Notes: generated by a model not told the origin, from the letters alone. A stretch of DNA of 51,269 nucleotides from Pirellulales bacterium (GCA_016931075.1 JAFGFF010000052.1:1-51269), one strand, 5' to 3'; counted from the first letter of the stretch, positions 1 through 9,332 are shown. A program made the numbers and translations.

Positions 1-63
1 CGGCCCTTCGGGTGCTTCGCACAAAAGGTGACTGGCACCTTTTCCGCAAGCCGTGAACGGTTA
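1..63. repeat. Palindromic intergenic repeat, copy A (partial at window edge)
   Basis: Bases 1-47 match 21884-21930 at 46 of 47 positions. The core at 23-43 has arms AAAAGGTG and CACCTTTT; an A at base 31, where the other copy has C, breaks the otherwise perfect palindrome. Bases 51-63 (CCGTGAACGGTTA) are the reverse complement of 21836-21848. The element ends about 30 bases beyond the stop of the lipoprotein gene and may extend left of the window. It has no coding potential and resembles a REP/MITE-like dispersed repeat; no transposase is visible. Confidence 0.8.
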
Positions 64-92
64 CATTGTGCCGAGTCCTTTCCCGTGAATCG

Positions 93-2561
93 CTACCAGG
101 CAACCGACCAGGCCGTGACGCCTTCGCGAGTTGAAATGATCAGGACCGGGCGGCCATCCAGTCGCGTGGTCGCCAGGCCGTGGATGGGCGTCCCGCAGGC
201 GAACGAGTCCAGCGCCCGACCGTCGGCCCCGACCAGGTGGATCGAACCGTCGGTGCCAACCAGCAGCCATTGGTTGGAGTCGTCCGGCAGCAGCCGTCCG
301 CTCACGACGCGTTCGGTCGGCGTGTTCGAGATGCCAGGCGGAAGCTGGTAGCTCCAAAGCACGTCGCCGGTGGGGCTGATGCCAAGAGCCTCGTTCTGTC
401 CGATCTGCGGCGCCGACAGCCCGCACAATCCGGCCGTGTTGGCTTGTGGGGCATCTGGCAACGCGTCAATCCAATAGAGCAATTGCCCGTTGTCCAAGGC
501 GATCCGGCCGATGATCTGACCTTCCTGACCCAGTGCGATCAACGCGACCTGGGTATCCGTGCACAGCAGAGGCCGCCATCGGTCCTGGTCGGGCGGTCCA
601 GCCGCCATTTTCACCACGCCGTTCACGGCCCGTTGCGACCAGAGGATTTTGCCCTCCAACGAGACGGCTTTCACGCCGATCACGCCTTGGTATCCGACGG
701 CCAGCTCGAGCTTCCCGTCGCCGTCGAAGTCGGCCAGCTCGACGTCGCCGACTCCCGCATGAGGATTTTCATGAGTGTCGGGCGGAAAGCTCAGCAGGCG
801 TTTCCATCCGGCGTCGAACAAGTGGACCTGCTGCATCCCCCGGGCGGAACCGGCGAAATAGCGTTTGCCGTCGGCCCCGACGTTCGTGCGTAGGGAAAGG
901 ACGACCTCGCTCTCGGGCAAGTCCAGCGGGTAGCGCTTGACGAGTTTGCCCTGGTTGTCCAGTTCACACACGGCCCGACCGCCGTCGAGCACAAACAGAC
1001 GCGCCGAGCCGCCCTTTTGTTCGACCACCAGCAGATTGCCCGGGCTGGCCACCTCCTTGCACTCCCACAACAACGAGAGCCGCATCTTCTTCGGTTCCGA
1101 CTTGTCGGCGATGCCCGGCAGGGGGATCTCGTTGGCGATCGTCTCGGGGTCGATGAACAGGTCCCGCTGGAGCATCCGATCAAACATCCGCCGATAGTGC
1201 TCGCTTGTCGCCTGATACTGCACGAGTCCGCTCGTGTCGATGTCCTGGCCGGCCAGGAGTCGCTCGATCATCTTGGTCAACACGGCCGCGTAGTTCGGAC
1301 GCAAGCCCGGGTGGAAGTATTGGAGCCGTCCGTCCGGACCGAGCAGGACAATCGTCGGTACGCCCGGCACTTGGAACACACGTTGGAGAAACCGCCGGGG
1401 ATCGCCGTAGAGCGGCACATGGACGCCCAGTTCCTTCAACAGACTCTGCTGCTCGGCCACGGGCGTGTTCGGCGGATCGTAATTCACGGCCAGGATGGCC
1501 ACCTTGTCGTTGTCCTTGTACTTCTGATAGACCTTCTCCAACTCGGGAAAGAGCAGGCGGCACGGCTGGCAATTCAGGCTCCAGATGTCCATGAGCACGA
1601 CCTTGCCGTCCAGCGATCGTTTGGTCACCGATTTGTCATCCGGACCGGTGAGGAAGAAGTCGGGCACCGGCAATCCGGAGCCGATCGGCAAGAGGGTGTC
1701 CACCGTGCGCGCGCCGGGCGGCGGAGTGAACTCGAAGGCCGACGCCTCGATCGGCCCGTCGAGCCGTGCCCCGGACAACTCGGCCACCAACGAGGCTTCC
1801 TCCAGGGGCACGCCCTTGGCCCTCATCCTCTGCATCCACCCGTCCAAGGGAAACTCGAATCGTCGCAAGACGAACGTCTCCTGGTCGATCCAGAAAACGG
1901 CTTTGCCGTCGGAGCGAGTGACCTGGACACGATGGCACCGATGGTCGTCGACTTCTTTCGGCTCCAGGAGCACCACGTCGGACGCATCGAACAGCAGCGT
2001 CTTGAGCGGATCGTTCGCCATCAAGAGGATCGCCTGCAGCGGCAGCCATGAGAAATGCGCCGCGGGCGAATCGGCCATCGTCCTGGCCAGCATCAGGTCG
2101 GAAAAGACGGTGTTGATGCCGAGCTTCTCGCCGACGGGCCGGCGAAGCACTTGCCCAAAGGCCTCCTGAGCCTCGGCTTGAAACGTCTTCCCGTCCGAGA
2201 CGGCCGTCGCTCCGAGGACCTGCAGCCGCATTCGGCCGGGTCGCTCCAAGACCATTCGATAGTCGGCCTTCGGCTCGTCGAGCGGCTGGCCGTCGACCCG
2301 ACCGGTCATCACCAACCGCCCCCGGTCCTTGTAGCTGGACGCATCGCGATAGGCCTTGACCATCCTGTCGAGCACCGCCCGGCCGTCGAGTCCATCGCCG
2401 GAAGCCGACTTTCCCTTGGCGTTTGCTTTTTTGTCGGACGACGCTTCCTCTGAAGGCCGGCAGCCCGAATGGACTCCTAGGACGAGAACGGCCACAACGA
2501 GGCCAACCAACCGGGCCGTTGCACGGTTTGATGGACTGGATGGGGATTGAGCGTAAAGCAT
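93..2561 (-). CDS. Lipoprotein with LolA-like, TlpA/thioredoxin and propeller-like domains
   Basis: An exported 822-residue multidomain protein. Residues 15-34 are hydrophobic and end in HSGC, a plausible lipobox with Cys34, although His at -3 is atypical. Residues 57-290 resemble the DUF2092/LolA-like fold of outer-membrane lipoprotein sorting factors. Residues 295-440 are a TlpA/AhpC-type thioredoxin domain with CQPC at 331-334 and the cis-Pro motif VPT at 401-403. The rest is beta-rich with an FG-GAP-like FDGDG at 612-616, suggesting a propeller. AAGGAGG lies 10 bases before the ATG. It starts 55 bases after the TPR gene and is probably cotranscribed with it. A role in thiol redox chemistry outside the cytoplasm is inferred from the CXXC; the substrate is unknown. 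Confidence 0.8.
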   Translation of the reverse strand: MLYAQSPSSPSNRATARLVGLVVAVLVLGVHSGCRPSEEASSDKKANAKGKSASGDGLDGRAVLDRMVKAYRDASSYKDRGRLVMTGRVDGQPLDEPKADYRMVLERPGRMRLQVLGATAVSDGKTFQAEAQEAFGQVLRRPVGEKLGINTVFSDLMLARTMADSPAAHFSWLPLQAILLMANDPLKTLLFDASDVVLLEPKEVDDHRCHRVQVTRSDGKAVFWIDQETFVLRRFEFPLDGWMQRMRAKGVPLEEASLVAELSGARLDGPIEASAFEFTPPPGARTVDTLLPIGSGLPVPDFFLTGPDDKSVTKRSLDGKVVLMDIWSLNCQPCRLLFPELEKVYQKYKDNDKVAILAVNYDPPNTPVAEQQSLLKELGVHVPLYGDPRRFLQRVFQVPGVPTIVLLGPDGRLQYFHPGLRPNYAAVLTKMIERLLAGQDIDTSGLVQYQATSEHYRRMFDRMLQRDLFIDPETIANEIPLPGIADKSEPKKMRLSLLWECKEVASPGNLLVVEQKGGSARLFVLDGGRAVCELDNQGKLVKRYPLDLPESEVVLSLRTNVGADGKRYFAGSARGMQQVHLFDAGWKRLLSFPPDTHENPHAGVGDVELADFDGDGKLELAVGYQGVIGVKAVSLEGKILWSQRAVNGVVKMAAGPPDQDRWRPLLCTDTQVALIALGQEGQIIGRIALDNGQLLYWIDALPDAPQANTAGLCGLSAPQIGQNEALGISPTGDVLWSYQLPPGISNTPTERVVSGRLLPDDSNQWLLVGTDGSIHLVGADGRALDSFACGTPIHGLATTRLDGRPVLIISTREGVTAWSVAW

Positions 2562-2616
2562 TTTTGTTCCGCCTCCTTGGGATACTCCGGCCTGTTCCAG
2601 ACGCTCCGGCCGTGAG

Positions 2617-4686
2617 CTACTTTCTGGTTTTATTCTTGTTCTTTCGCCGCCGCATTCCCATGCGCCCCATCAACATCTGGATCGCGCCGCCGACGGAAAG
2701 CAACGGCTCGATTCTTTCGAGTTCCGGATGATCCGGATTGACGTCCGCCAGCATGTCGCCCCAACGCTTGGCCGCTTCGAGGTTGTCTTGCTGAATAAAC
2801 AAACGGATGTAGGCAAGGCACAGGGCCTCGTATTCCGTCTGGTGAAACCGTTTCCGCTGCCGCAACGAGGCGAGGTATTCTCCCGCTCGTTCGTAGTCCC
2901 CTTCCATCGTGGCAAGGTACGCCACGCCAATCCGACCGAAGAAATAGTCCGGCCAGCGCTGGTGGATCTCGCGAATGAGTTGGATTGCTTCGTCATCTCG
3001 CCTTTGCAAACGCCACGACATGGCCAGGTTGTGAAGCAGGCTGGGTTTTTCTCCGTCCACCTCGATGCACTTTCGCAGAAGACGTTCCGCGCGGGGGCCT
3101 TCGTTTTGGCGGATTGCTTCCGAGGCCTCGATGGCCCATTCCTCCACTTCCTCGGAGTATCCGGGCCCTGTCGGTTCGCAGGTGATCTCGAAGCCCAGCA
3201 CCTCGATCTCGTTCCACTCGCCACGGATCCACATGCGTTGTGGTTCGGAAGACAAGGCTCCCTTCTCGCTCAGGTAGCTGGCCGCCTCCATTCGCAGGGC
3301 GTCCGTGCCGCGCTGCGACAAGCAGAACTCCCTAATCACTTCGGTCAGTTCGGGGGTGTCCAAGCACCGCGCGAAGTTCCAGGCAAACTCCCGGCCGACT
3401 TCGCCTCCCCGGTCCAATAGGGCCGCGACGAGGTTGACGATTCCCGGATGCTCTCGAACGTATCGCCGCGCCGCCTCTGCGGCGGACTTCTCATCAGCTA
3501 TCTTTGCTATCTTCTCGACGTCTTTGGCCAACCGCATGGCGGCATTCTCCCCGAGCCAGTGACCGAGGTCGTAGTACCAAGGTCCGTGGCGTTCGGCCGG
3601 CGGTCGCTTCGCGTCTTCGAGGTTTTCCACTGTCAAGCTAAGCCCCGGCCAGATTTTCAACGCATCCCGCCACAACTGTTGTGCCTTTCTTGGATGGCCC
3701 AGTCTGGCGTTGGCGACGGCGGCCAGATGGTGCAGGACCGCCGCCTCGGGTATCTTCTTCTTCATGAAGCCGGCGCGTTTCGCCTCGGCGAACGTGTCGA
3801 GCACTCCCTGGTCGTCGCCGAAGAAACTGAGTGTCTCCGCCTTCTTGGCCCATGTGTCCGGCTCCTCCGCGCGCAAGCGGCGAAGTCGTTCGCACATCTG
3901 CTGCGCCTCGTCTTTCTGACCGTCGAACAGAAGAAATCGCGCCAGATTGCCGAGGGCATGTGGATTGTCGGGATCTCGCTGAATGACGCGTTGGGCCATC
4001 GCAATCGCCTCGCCGGGCCGCCCGCACATGAAATGCGCGAGACTCATGTTGTTCATCACGGGGATGAAATCCGGCGCGCGCGACAAGAGACGCTGCCCTG
4101 TTGAAATGAGTTTTTCGTATTCTCCCAAGCCGAGATAGCCCGTGGCTTCCTCGTGCATGGCTGCCAATTCGATCCGATCCTCCGCCGAGAACGGCATTTC
4201 CTCGGTCATTTCGGCGAAATCTGCTTCCAATTGAGCAACGCTGATTCGCACCTCGGCCGCCATGGGGTCGTTCGGCCATCGCCGCAAGTATTCACGGAAA
4301 GCCTGAATGGCGCTCGCGGGCCGCATCGCTTGCATACAGGCTCCGGCCAGCATCAATTGGATTGCCGGATCATTCGGCCATTCCTTCGACAACCGGCGGC
4401 AGATCTCGTAGAAAGCTTCATGATCACCCTGCTGAAAATGGACTTCCGCCAGCATTTGCAGGACGTCCGGTCGCCCCGGGTGAATATGATCGCACTCCTC
4501 CAGTACTTCCCTTGCGTCTGCCCATCGCTTGCGCATCATGTAGGATTCCGCCTCGCTTAGCAGTTCGCGCCATCGTCGCTGCCGCGTCCGCCGTGGTGCA
4601 ATGGCCGCTTCGCCCTTCGCATGAGAATTCGTGTGAACTCGTCTTTTCTGACGATTGTTGCGCCGGGTTTTGTTTTTCTTCGACAT
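2617..4686 (-). CDS. Tetratricopeptide-repeat protein with basic N-terminus
   Basis: A 689-residue protein starting with a very basic segment (MSKKNKTRRNNRQKRR) and ending in another basic tail (RRRKNKNKTRK). Between them are repeated helical hairpins of TPR type, for example around residues 45-150 (ADAREVLEECDHIHPGRPD, AIQAFREYLRRWPNDP) and again near residues 180-270 and 545-650. No catalytic domain is recognisable. An in-frame GTG lies 36 bases upstream, but the ATG at 4686 has GGGAGG seven bases ahead and a promoter candidate places transcription start near 4724, so the ATG is preferred. TPRs usually bind proteins; the basic ends may contact nucleic acid, which is inference. Confidence 0.8.
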   Translation of the reverse strand: MSKKNKTRRNNRQKRRVHTNSHAKGEAAIAPRRTRQRRWRELLSEAESYMMRKRWADAREVLEECDHIHPGRPDVLQMLAEVHFQQGDHEAFYEICRRLSKEWPNDPAIQLMLAGACMQAMRPASAIQAFREYLRRWPNDPMAAEVRISVAQLEADFAEMTEEMPFSAEDRIELAAMHEEATGYLGLGEYEKLISTGQRLLSRAPDFIPVMNNMSLAHFMCGRPGEAIAMAQRVIQRDPDNPHALGNLARFLLFDGQKDEAQQMCERLRRLRAEEPDTWAKKAETLSFFGDDQGVLDTFAEAKRAGFMKKKIPEAAVLHHLAAVANARLGHPRKAQQLWRDALKIWPGLSLTVENLEDAKRPPAERHGPWYYDLGHWLGENAAMRLAKDVEKIAKIADEKSAAEAARRYVREHPGIVNLVAALLDRGGEVGREFAWNFARCLDTPELTEVIREFCLSQRGTDALRMEAASYLSEKGALSSEPQRMWIRGEWNEIEVLGFEITCEPTGPGYSEEVEEWAIEASEAIRQNEGPRAERLLRKCIEVDGEKPSLLHNLAMSWRLQRRDDEAIQLIREIHQRWPDYFFGRIGVAYLATMEGDYERAGEYLASLRQRKRFHQTEYEALCLAYIRLFIQQDNLEAAKRWGDMLADVNPDHPELERIEPLLSVGGAIQMLMGRMGMRRRKNKNKTRK

Positions 4687-4730
4687 CTGCTTGCCTCCCT
4701 GCAATTCAAATGGAGCCACCACGATGCTTG

Positions 4731-4759
4731 ATTATGTGCCAGATCGCGTCTTGAGTCGA
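4731..4759 (-). promoter_or_regulatory. Candidate sigma-70-type promoter of the TPR gene
   Basis: On the minus strand TCGACT (4754-4759) and CATAAT (4731-4736) are separated by 17 bases, with 4/6 and 5/6 matches to consensus. The predicted start near 4724 leaves a leader of about 38 bases before the ATG at 4686. Confidence 0.5.
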
Positions 4760-4867
4760 GATCCCTTGCGGCAGGCCGCGATACCGAGTCGGCTTCTGAA
4801 AATACCCCCTAAGAATTGGTTGCCAAACGACTTCACGACATGGCTGATGGCTATCACCCCAGGCTTC

Positions 4868-4897
4868 TTGACCACCCAGGCCGGGGCCTGATAAGAT
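4868..4897 (+). promoter_or_regulatory. Candidate promoter of the larA-like/yggS/DUF167 operon
   Basis: TTGACC (4868-4873) and TAAGAT (4892-4897) are 18 bases apart on the plus strand in the 271-base divergent spacer. The predicted leader before the ATG at 4958 is about 54 bases. No strong ribosome binding site precedes that ATG. Confidence 0.5.
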
Positions 4898-4957
4898 CGG
4901 CAAGAGGCACTTTGCCCCGACATTACCCAACTCGCCCGGCTTCAGCAACTTCCGGCC

Positions 4958-6211
4958 ATGTCTCATAGCCTTCGTTTTGGAACCGACTCGGTGATCTGCC
5001 TGGACGGCTGTTCGGCCGAGATGATCGCGCGGTGTGGGGTGCCGGACGTGGAGCCGATCGACGATCCGACCCGGGCGGTGGTCGAGGCACTTCGCCAGCC
5101 ATTGGATTACCCGCCGCTGGCCGATATGACCACGCCAGGCGACCGGGTGGTGGTCGCAGTGGGCGAAGGCGTCCCGGCAGGGGCAACGATCGTCTCGGGC
5201 GTGGTGCGGACACTCGTTGACGGGGGCGTGGCGCCGGACGGGATTGTCCTCTTGCGGACGGCCGCCGATGCCCAGGGCCTCGAAAACGACCCACGAAGTT
5301 GGCTGCCGGAACCGCTCGGCGAGGCAGTCGGTCTCGTGATCCACGACCCGACCGATCGCGACAGCCTGGCCTATCTGGCCACGACGGAACAAGGCCAACC
5401 GGTCTTTTTAAATCGGACGATTGTCGACGCCGATCTCGTCTTGCCGATCGGGTGTTTTCGACACGCCACGGCCGCCGGCTGCTACGGGATCCACGCGCCG
5501 GTTTATCCGACCTTCTCCGACCGGGCCACACGGCGCCGATTCTTTTCGCCCGAGACGCTCGACGCCCGAGGGCGACGCTGCCGGCGGCTGGTCAAGGAGG
5601 CCGACGAAGTCGGCTGGCTCCTGGGCATTGATTTTTCGATCCAAGTCATCCCGGGGCCCGGCGACCGGGTGTTCCACATCCTGGCCGGCCAGGCAACGTC
5701 GGTTCGACACCGGGCGATGGAATTGGACGTGGCCATATGGCACACGCACGCGCCCCGCCGGGCCGAACTCGTCGTGGCAGCCGTTGAAGGCAGCCGGAAC
5801 CAGCAGACCTGGCTGCAAGTGGGCAGGGCCTTGGCCACAGGCGCGGCTCTGGTCGAGCCGGGAGGCGCATTGGCCGTCTGCTGCGAGCTGGCCGATCCGC
5901 CAGGCATGGCCCTGCGAGGACTCAGCGCGGCCGCCTCCCGGAACGAAGCGATCGACGAACTCCACCGGCTGTGCCACGACGCGCCGGACAGCGTGCCCGA
6001 GGATGCCCTGCCGGCCATCCAACTGGCTGCCGCCCTGGATCACTGCCGAGTGCTCCTATTGAGCCAGTTGGACGACTCCACCGTTGAAGAACTCGACATC
6101 ACACCTGTGGCCCGTGTCGACGAGATCGTGCGGCTGGCCGGTCGCTGTCAATCCTACGTGCTGTTGGGCAATGCGTCTCATGTCACCGTGAGCGTGGATG
6201 AAGAAGAGTAG
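4958..6211 (+). CDS. LarA-family (DUF2088) protein, divergent lactate racemase homologue
   Basis: A 417-residue cytoplasmic protein. The N-terminal half follows the LarA/DUF2088 pattern: GDRVVVAVGEG near 61-71, a VIHDP element with His129, and DADLVLPIGCFRH ending at His169. Known LarA enzymes carry a nickel-pincer cofactor fixed to a lysine in a GG(R/K)K-type segment after this point. Here the corresponding stretch reads AAGCYGIHAPVYPTFSD and has no lysine, so true lactate racemase chemistry is doubtful. The C-terminal half is poorly matched by memory. It is followed after 12 bases by yggS, implying an operon. The family call is fairly sure; substrate and activity are not. Confidence 0.75.
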   Translation: MSHSLRFGTDSVICLDGCSAEMIARCGVPDVEPIDDPTRAVVEALRQPLDYPPLADMTTPGDRVVVAVGEGVPAGATIVSGVVRTLVDGGVAPDGIVLLRTAADAQGLENDPRSWLPEPLGEAVGLVIHDPTDRDSLAYLATTEQGQPVFLNRTIVDADLVLPIGCFRHATAAGCYGIHAPVYPTFSDRATRRRFFSPETLDARGRRCRRLVKEADEVGWLLGIDFSIQVIPGPGDRVFHILAGQATSVRHRAMELDVAIWHTHAPRRAELVVAAVEGSRNQQTWLQVGRALATGAALVEPGGALAVCCELADPPGMALRGLSAAASRNEAIDELHRLCHDAPDSVPEDALPAIQLAAALDHCRVLLLSQLDDSTVEELDITPVARVDEIVRLAGRCQSYVLLGNASHVTVSVDEEE

Positions 6212-6223
6212 CCGGGGCCAGGC

Positions 6224-6940
6224 ATGACCACGAGAGAATTGGACGCGATCATCGCCGAAAACGTCGCCCGAGTGCGCCGGCAAATGGCCGACGCGGCCGT
6301 CCGAGCGGGACGCGACGCCGGCGACGTCCGCCTCGTGGCCGTGACCAAGTACGTCGGTACGGAAGAGATTCGTTCGCTGGTCCGTGCCGGCTGCACGCTC
6401 CTGGGCGAGAACCGGCCTCAGCAACTCGCCGCCAAGGCCGAGGCCCTGCGTGACGAACCGATCCGTTGGCACATGATCGGACCGGTGCAGCGAAACAAGA
6501 TCCGCCGCACGCTCCCCCTGGTCGAGATGATCGAATCGGCCGACAGCCTCCGGATGATTGAAGCGGTCGATCGTGTTGCTGGAGAGCTTTCCCTGCAGGT
6601 TCCGATCCTTCTCGAGGTGAACGTCTCGGGCGATGCATCGAAACATGGATTTTCGCCGGACCTGGTGGTGGAAACGTTGAAGAAGGTGGTGAAATTCCCC
6701 CATGTCCAAATAAAAGGTCTGATGTGCATGGCAGCGTTCGATGGGGGGCTGGACGTGGCTCGACGAGATTTCAGACGGCTGCGCATGCTGCGCGAGGAAA
6801 TACGCAAAGATGGTTTTCTTCTGCCAAAAATGGATTTATTCGAGCTTTCGATGGGCATGAGTCACGATTTCAAAGTAGCCATCGAAGAAGGGGCCACGAT
6901 TGTCCGCATCGGCTCAGCGCTATTCGAGGGAATCGGATGA
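6224..6940 (+). CDS. yggS: YggS-family pyridoxal-phosphate homeostasis protein
   Basis: A 238-residue member of the YggS/PROSC family, a cytoplasmic single-domain TIM-barrel protein that binds PLP and keeps vitamin B6 and some amino-acid pools balanced. The PLP lysine is Lys42 in VAVTKYV. Other family marks are GEN near residue 65 (GENRPQQL, slightly unlike the usual GENRVQE), VNVSGDASKHGF, GLMCMAAF, LSMGMSHDF and RIGSALFEG at the end. Length is normal. It overlaps the DUF167 gene by ATGA, a common translational coupling, and this pairing with a YggU-like gene is known in many bacteria. Confidence 0.93.
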   Translation: MTTRELDAIIAENVARVRRQMADAAVRAGRDAGDVRLVAVTKYVGTEEIRSLVRAGCTLLGENRPQQLAAKAEALRDEPIRWHMIGPVQRNKIRRTLPLVEMIESADSLRMIEAVDRVAGELSLQVPILLEVNVSGDASKHGFSPDLVVETLKKVVKFPHVQIKGLMCMAAFDGGLDVARRDFRRLRMLREEIRKDGFLLPKMDLFELSMGMSHDFKVAIEEGATIVRIGSALFEGIG

Positions 6941-7260
6941 CGGTTAATTTGGAGCCACACCCCGAGGGAACTCTTCTGCCCATTCGTGCCCATGCCGGTG
7001 CCCGGCGCAATGAGATTTTGCCCCCCCAAGACGGGGTTCTCCGAGTCTCGGTGACCCAGGCACCCGAGGGGGGAAAGGCCAACAAGGTTATCGCGGTCCT
7101 CTTGGCCAAGGCTCTTGGATTGCGAAAATCTGAAATCATGCTACATTCAGGGGAGACAGCCCGCCGCAAGAAGTTCCTCGTGCGGGGTCTTTCTTGCGAG
7201 GAGTTGGGGGTGAAAATCAGTGAGTTGGTGTCGACGGACGGCACCGGATTGCATCACTAG
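6937..7260 (+). CDS. DUF167 (YggU-family) protein
   Basis: A 107-residue small protein. The segment RAHAGARRNEILPPQDGVLRVSVTQAPEGGKANKV contains the DUF167 signature, a basic strand followed by PxxGKAN, and then a helix and the SGETARRKKFLV strand. The molecular role of the family is unknown. The start is the ATG of the ATGA overlap with yggS; a longer in-frame reading from 6724 lies inside yggS and is not credible. Confidence 0.85.
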   Translation: MTVNLEPHPEGTLLPIRAHAGARRNEILPPQDGVLRVSVTQAPEGGKANKVIAVLLAKALGLRKSEIMLHSGETARRKKFLVRGLSCEELGVKISELVSTDGTGLHH

Positions 7261-7288
7261 GGTCTGTTCGAAGGGCAAGGAGCACACC

Positions 7289-7966
7289 ATGAGCCTGGCT
7301 GCCTGGTTGCTCGTGTTGTTGCCACTGGTAGCAATCGTTGCGGGCGCTTACGGGGTGTTGCGTTACGTGCGTCGTGGCACCCGGGCGCTTCATCGAGCGG
7401 CTTCACGCGGCGACATTCCACGGTTGACTCGTCTGTTGCTGGCCACGCCCGGGTCGGCCAACGCGGAAGACCTCGTCGGCTTGCGGCCGTTACAGTACGC
7501 CGCCTCCTGGGGCCAGCGAGAAGCAGCCGAACTGCTCTTGGAACACGGTGCCGACATTGACGGCGGAACAGGCTGGACGCCCCTGCACTATGCTTGTGCC
7601 GAGGGACGGTCCGAAATGGTCTCTTTTCTGTTGGAGCGCGGCGCCGACATCAACGCGCTATGTCAGGGCGACGGTTCGACGCCCTTGCACTCCGCCGTGG
7701 CCAAGAACCAGGTGGACGTGATTCGTTTGCTCCTGGAACACGGGGCATCGGTCGACGCCACCACGAAGTCGGGCTGGACGCCGTGCCATCTGGCCGCCGC
7801 CGAGGGCCACGTCGAAGCGGTTGACCTGTTAATCAAGGCAGGCGCCGATTGGAAGGCCACCAACGCGGGGAAACAAACGCCCTTGGAAGTCGCCCTAGGT
7901 AACGGTCATCCGGAAATCGTCGACCTGGTCCGCCGCCGCGAGACGGCATCGCCCCCCGTTGCCTAG
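7289..7966 (+). CDS. Ankyrin-repeat protein with N-terminal membrane anchor
   Basis: A 225-residue protein. Residues 3-25 form one hydrophobic segment (AAWLLVLLPLVAIVAGAYGV), so it is probably anchored with its repeats outside the lipid. About six ankyrin repeats follow, marked by LHRAASRGD, LQYAASWGQ, TPLHYACAEGR, TPLHSAVAKNQ, TPCHLAAAEGH and TPLEVALGNGH, each with the LLLEHGAD-type second helix. Ankyrin repeats mediate protein contacts; the partner is unknown. The start is chosen for the AAGGAG element about 8 bases upstream and the hydrophobic N-terminus. Confidence 0.85.
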   Translation: MSLAAWLLVLLPLVAIVAGAYGVLRYVRRGTRALHRAASRGDIPRLTRLLLATPGSANAEDLVGLRPLQYAASWGQREAAELLLEHGADIDGGTGWTPLHYACAEGRSEMVSFLLERGADINALCQGDGSTPLHSAVAKNQVDVIRLLLEHGASVDATTKSGWTPCHLAAAEGHVEAVDLLIKAGADWKATNAGKQTPLEVALGNGHPEIVDLVRRRETASPPVA

Positions 7967-8132
7967 CGGTCGACATATTCGGGACAACCGGCGCATCCCT
8001 CACCCTTCTCCGGTCCCGACTCTTTCTCCCGGTCTTTCTGGCGGAAGATGCCCCTTTCCTGCTTGGCTGGCAAACCTTGCGGGATATGCTTTCGGTGCGC
8101 AGACCCCTCAGGGTGTTTCCAGGTCTAGAGGT

Positions 8133-9332
8133 ATGAGCGAAGTCTCCGGCAAGATCCTTGTAGTCGATGACGATCCGGCCATTCGGGCACTCCTGGCCGA
8201 AGTACTGGGCAACGAGTACTCGGTGTGGACGGCCTCGGGCGGAGAAGAAGCGCTCGCGATTGCGCAGCAGGTTCGTCCCGAGTTGGTCCTTCTGGACCTG
8301 ATGATGCCGGAAATGGACGGATACGACACCTGTCGGCTGCTCCGGTCCGAGCCGGGCGGCAAAAGCATACACGTGATCGTCGTCTCCGCCGCCTCGTCCT
8401 ACGTCGAGCAGTTGCGGGCCTTGAAGTGCGGCGCCGATGACTATATTGTCAAGCCGTTTGACCCGTACGTCCTCCGATCACGTGTCCGACTCCATTTCCG
8501 GCTCCGCCAGGCCGAGGAGCAGGTCTCCGCGGTCCGCTCGGAGATCGAAGCCCAATCGTCTCAAGCGCGCCGCGCCATCGAAGATCAGCGACGCGAGCTG
8601 ATGGCCACCCAGGACGTGGCCGTCTTCGTCCTGGCCAAGGTGGCCGAGTGCCGCGACCACGAGACGGGCAACCACCTGATGCGGATGCGGGGCTACTCGC
8701 AACTCCTGGCCGAGGAGCTTCAACGAAACAGCCCCTACGCCGACCAGATCGACCGCCAGTTTCTCGACGACCTCTACCGGTCCAGCCCGTTGCACGACGT
8801 CGGCAAGGTGGGCATCAGCGATCAGATTCTTCTCAAGCCGGGTCGCCTGACGCCGGACGAGTTCGAGAAGATGAAGGAACACACGACGCTCGGCGCGCAG
8901 ATCCTTGACGAGGCCGTGTGGCAGCAACACGGCGGCGCGTTTCTGGCCATGGCGGCCACGATCGCGCGCCATCACCACGAGCGTTTCGACGGGACGGGCT
9001 ACCCCAGCGGCCTGGCGGGAACTGACATCCCGCTGCCCGCCCGGATCGTCGCCGTCGCCGACGTCTACGACGCCCTGACCTCGCAGCGTCCGTACAAACC
9101 GGCCTATTCACCGTTGGATTCAAAGGAAATGATCTTGATCGAGTCGGGCCGGCATTTCGACCCGGTCGTTGTCGATGCCTTTGAAGCCCGGTTCGACGAC
9201 ATCCTGGAAATCCAGCGCCAGTTCAACGACCAGATCACCGGCCAACGCCCCAACCTGCCGGCCGACCTCGCCAAGGCTCCGCCCCTGGAGGTTTCACCAC
9301 CCGGGCAGACGCAGCCGTCCCCGTCCTCCTGA
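8133..9332 (+). CDS. Response regulator with HD-GYP phosphodiesterase output domain
   Basis: A 399-residue two-domain signalling protein. Residues 6-122 are a receiver domain with acidic cluster VVDDD, phosphoacceptor Asp55 in LLDLMMPEMDG and Lys107 in IVKPFD. A coiled-coil-like linker (125-160) leads to an HD-GYP domain with HDVGK at 221-225, HHHERFDGTGYPSG near 280-293 and VADVYDALTSQRPYK. HD-GYP domains hydrolyse cyclic di-GMP, here presumably under phosphorylation control. The tail is Pro-rich. No kinase gene is adjacent. The ATG has GAGG only two bases ahead, too close for a good ribosome site, but the receiver fold begins right after it. Confidence 0.9.
   Translation: MSEVSGKILVVDDDPAIRALLAEVLGNEYSVWTASGGEEALAIAQQVRPELVLLDLMMPEMDGYDTCRLLRSEPGGKSIHVIVVSAASSYVEQLRALKCGADDYIVKPFDPYVLRSRVRLHFRLRQAEEQVSAVRSEIEAQSSQARRAIEDQRRELMATQDVAVFVLAKVAECRDHETGNHLMRMRGYSQLLAEELQRNSPYADQIDRQFLDDLYRSSPLHDVGKVGISDQILLKPGRLTPDEFEKMKEHTTLGAQILDEAVWQQHGGAFLAMAATIARHHHERFDGTGYPSGLAGTDIPLPARIVAVADVYDALTSQRPYKPAYSPLDSKEMILIESGRHFDPVVVDAFEARFDDILEIQRQFNDQITGQRPNLPADLAKAPPLEVSPPGQTQPSPSS

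Noticed and set aside
4706-5398. Long minus-strand open frame overlapping the larA-like gene
   Set aside because: It is antisense to a gene with clear family motifs and its translation is Arg/Pro/Gly-rich shadow sequence typical of high-GC DNA.
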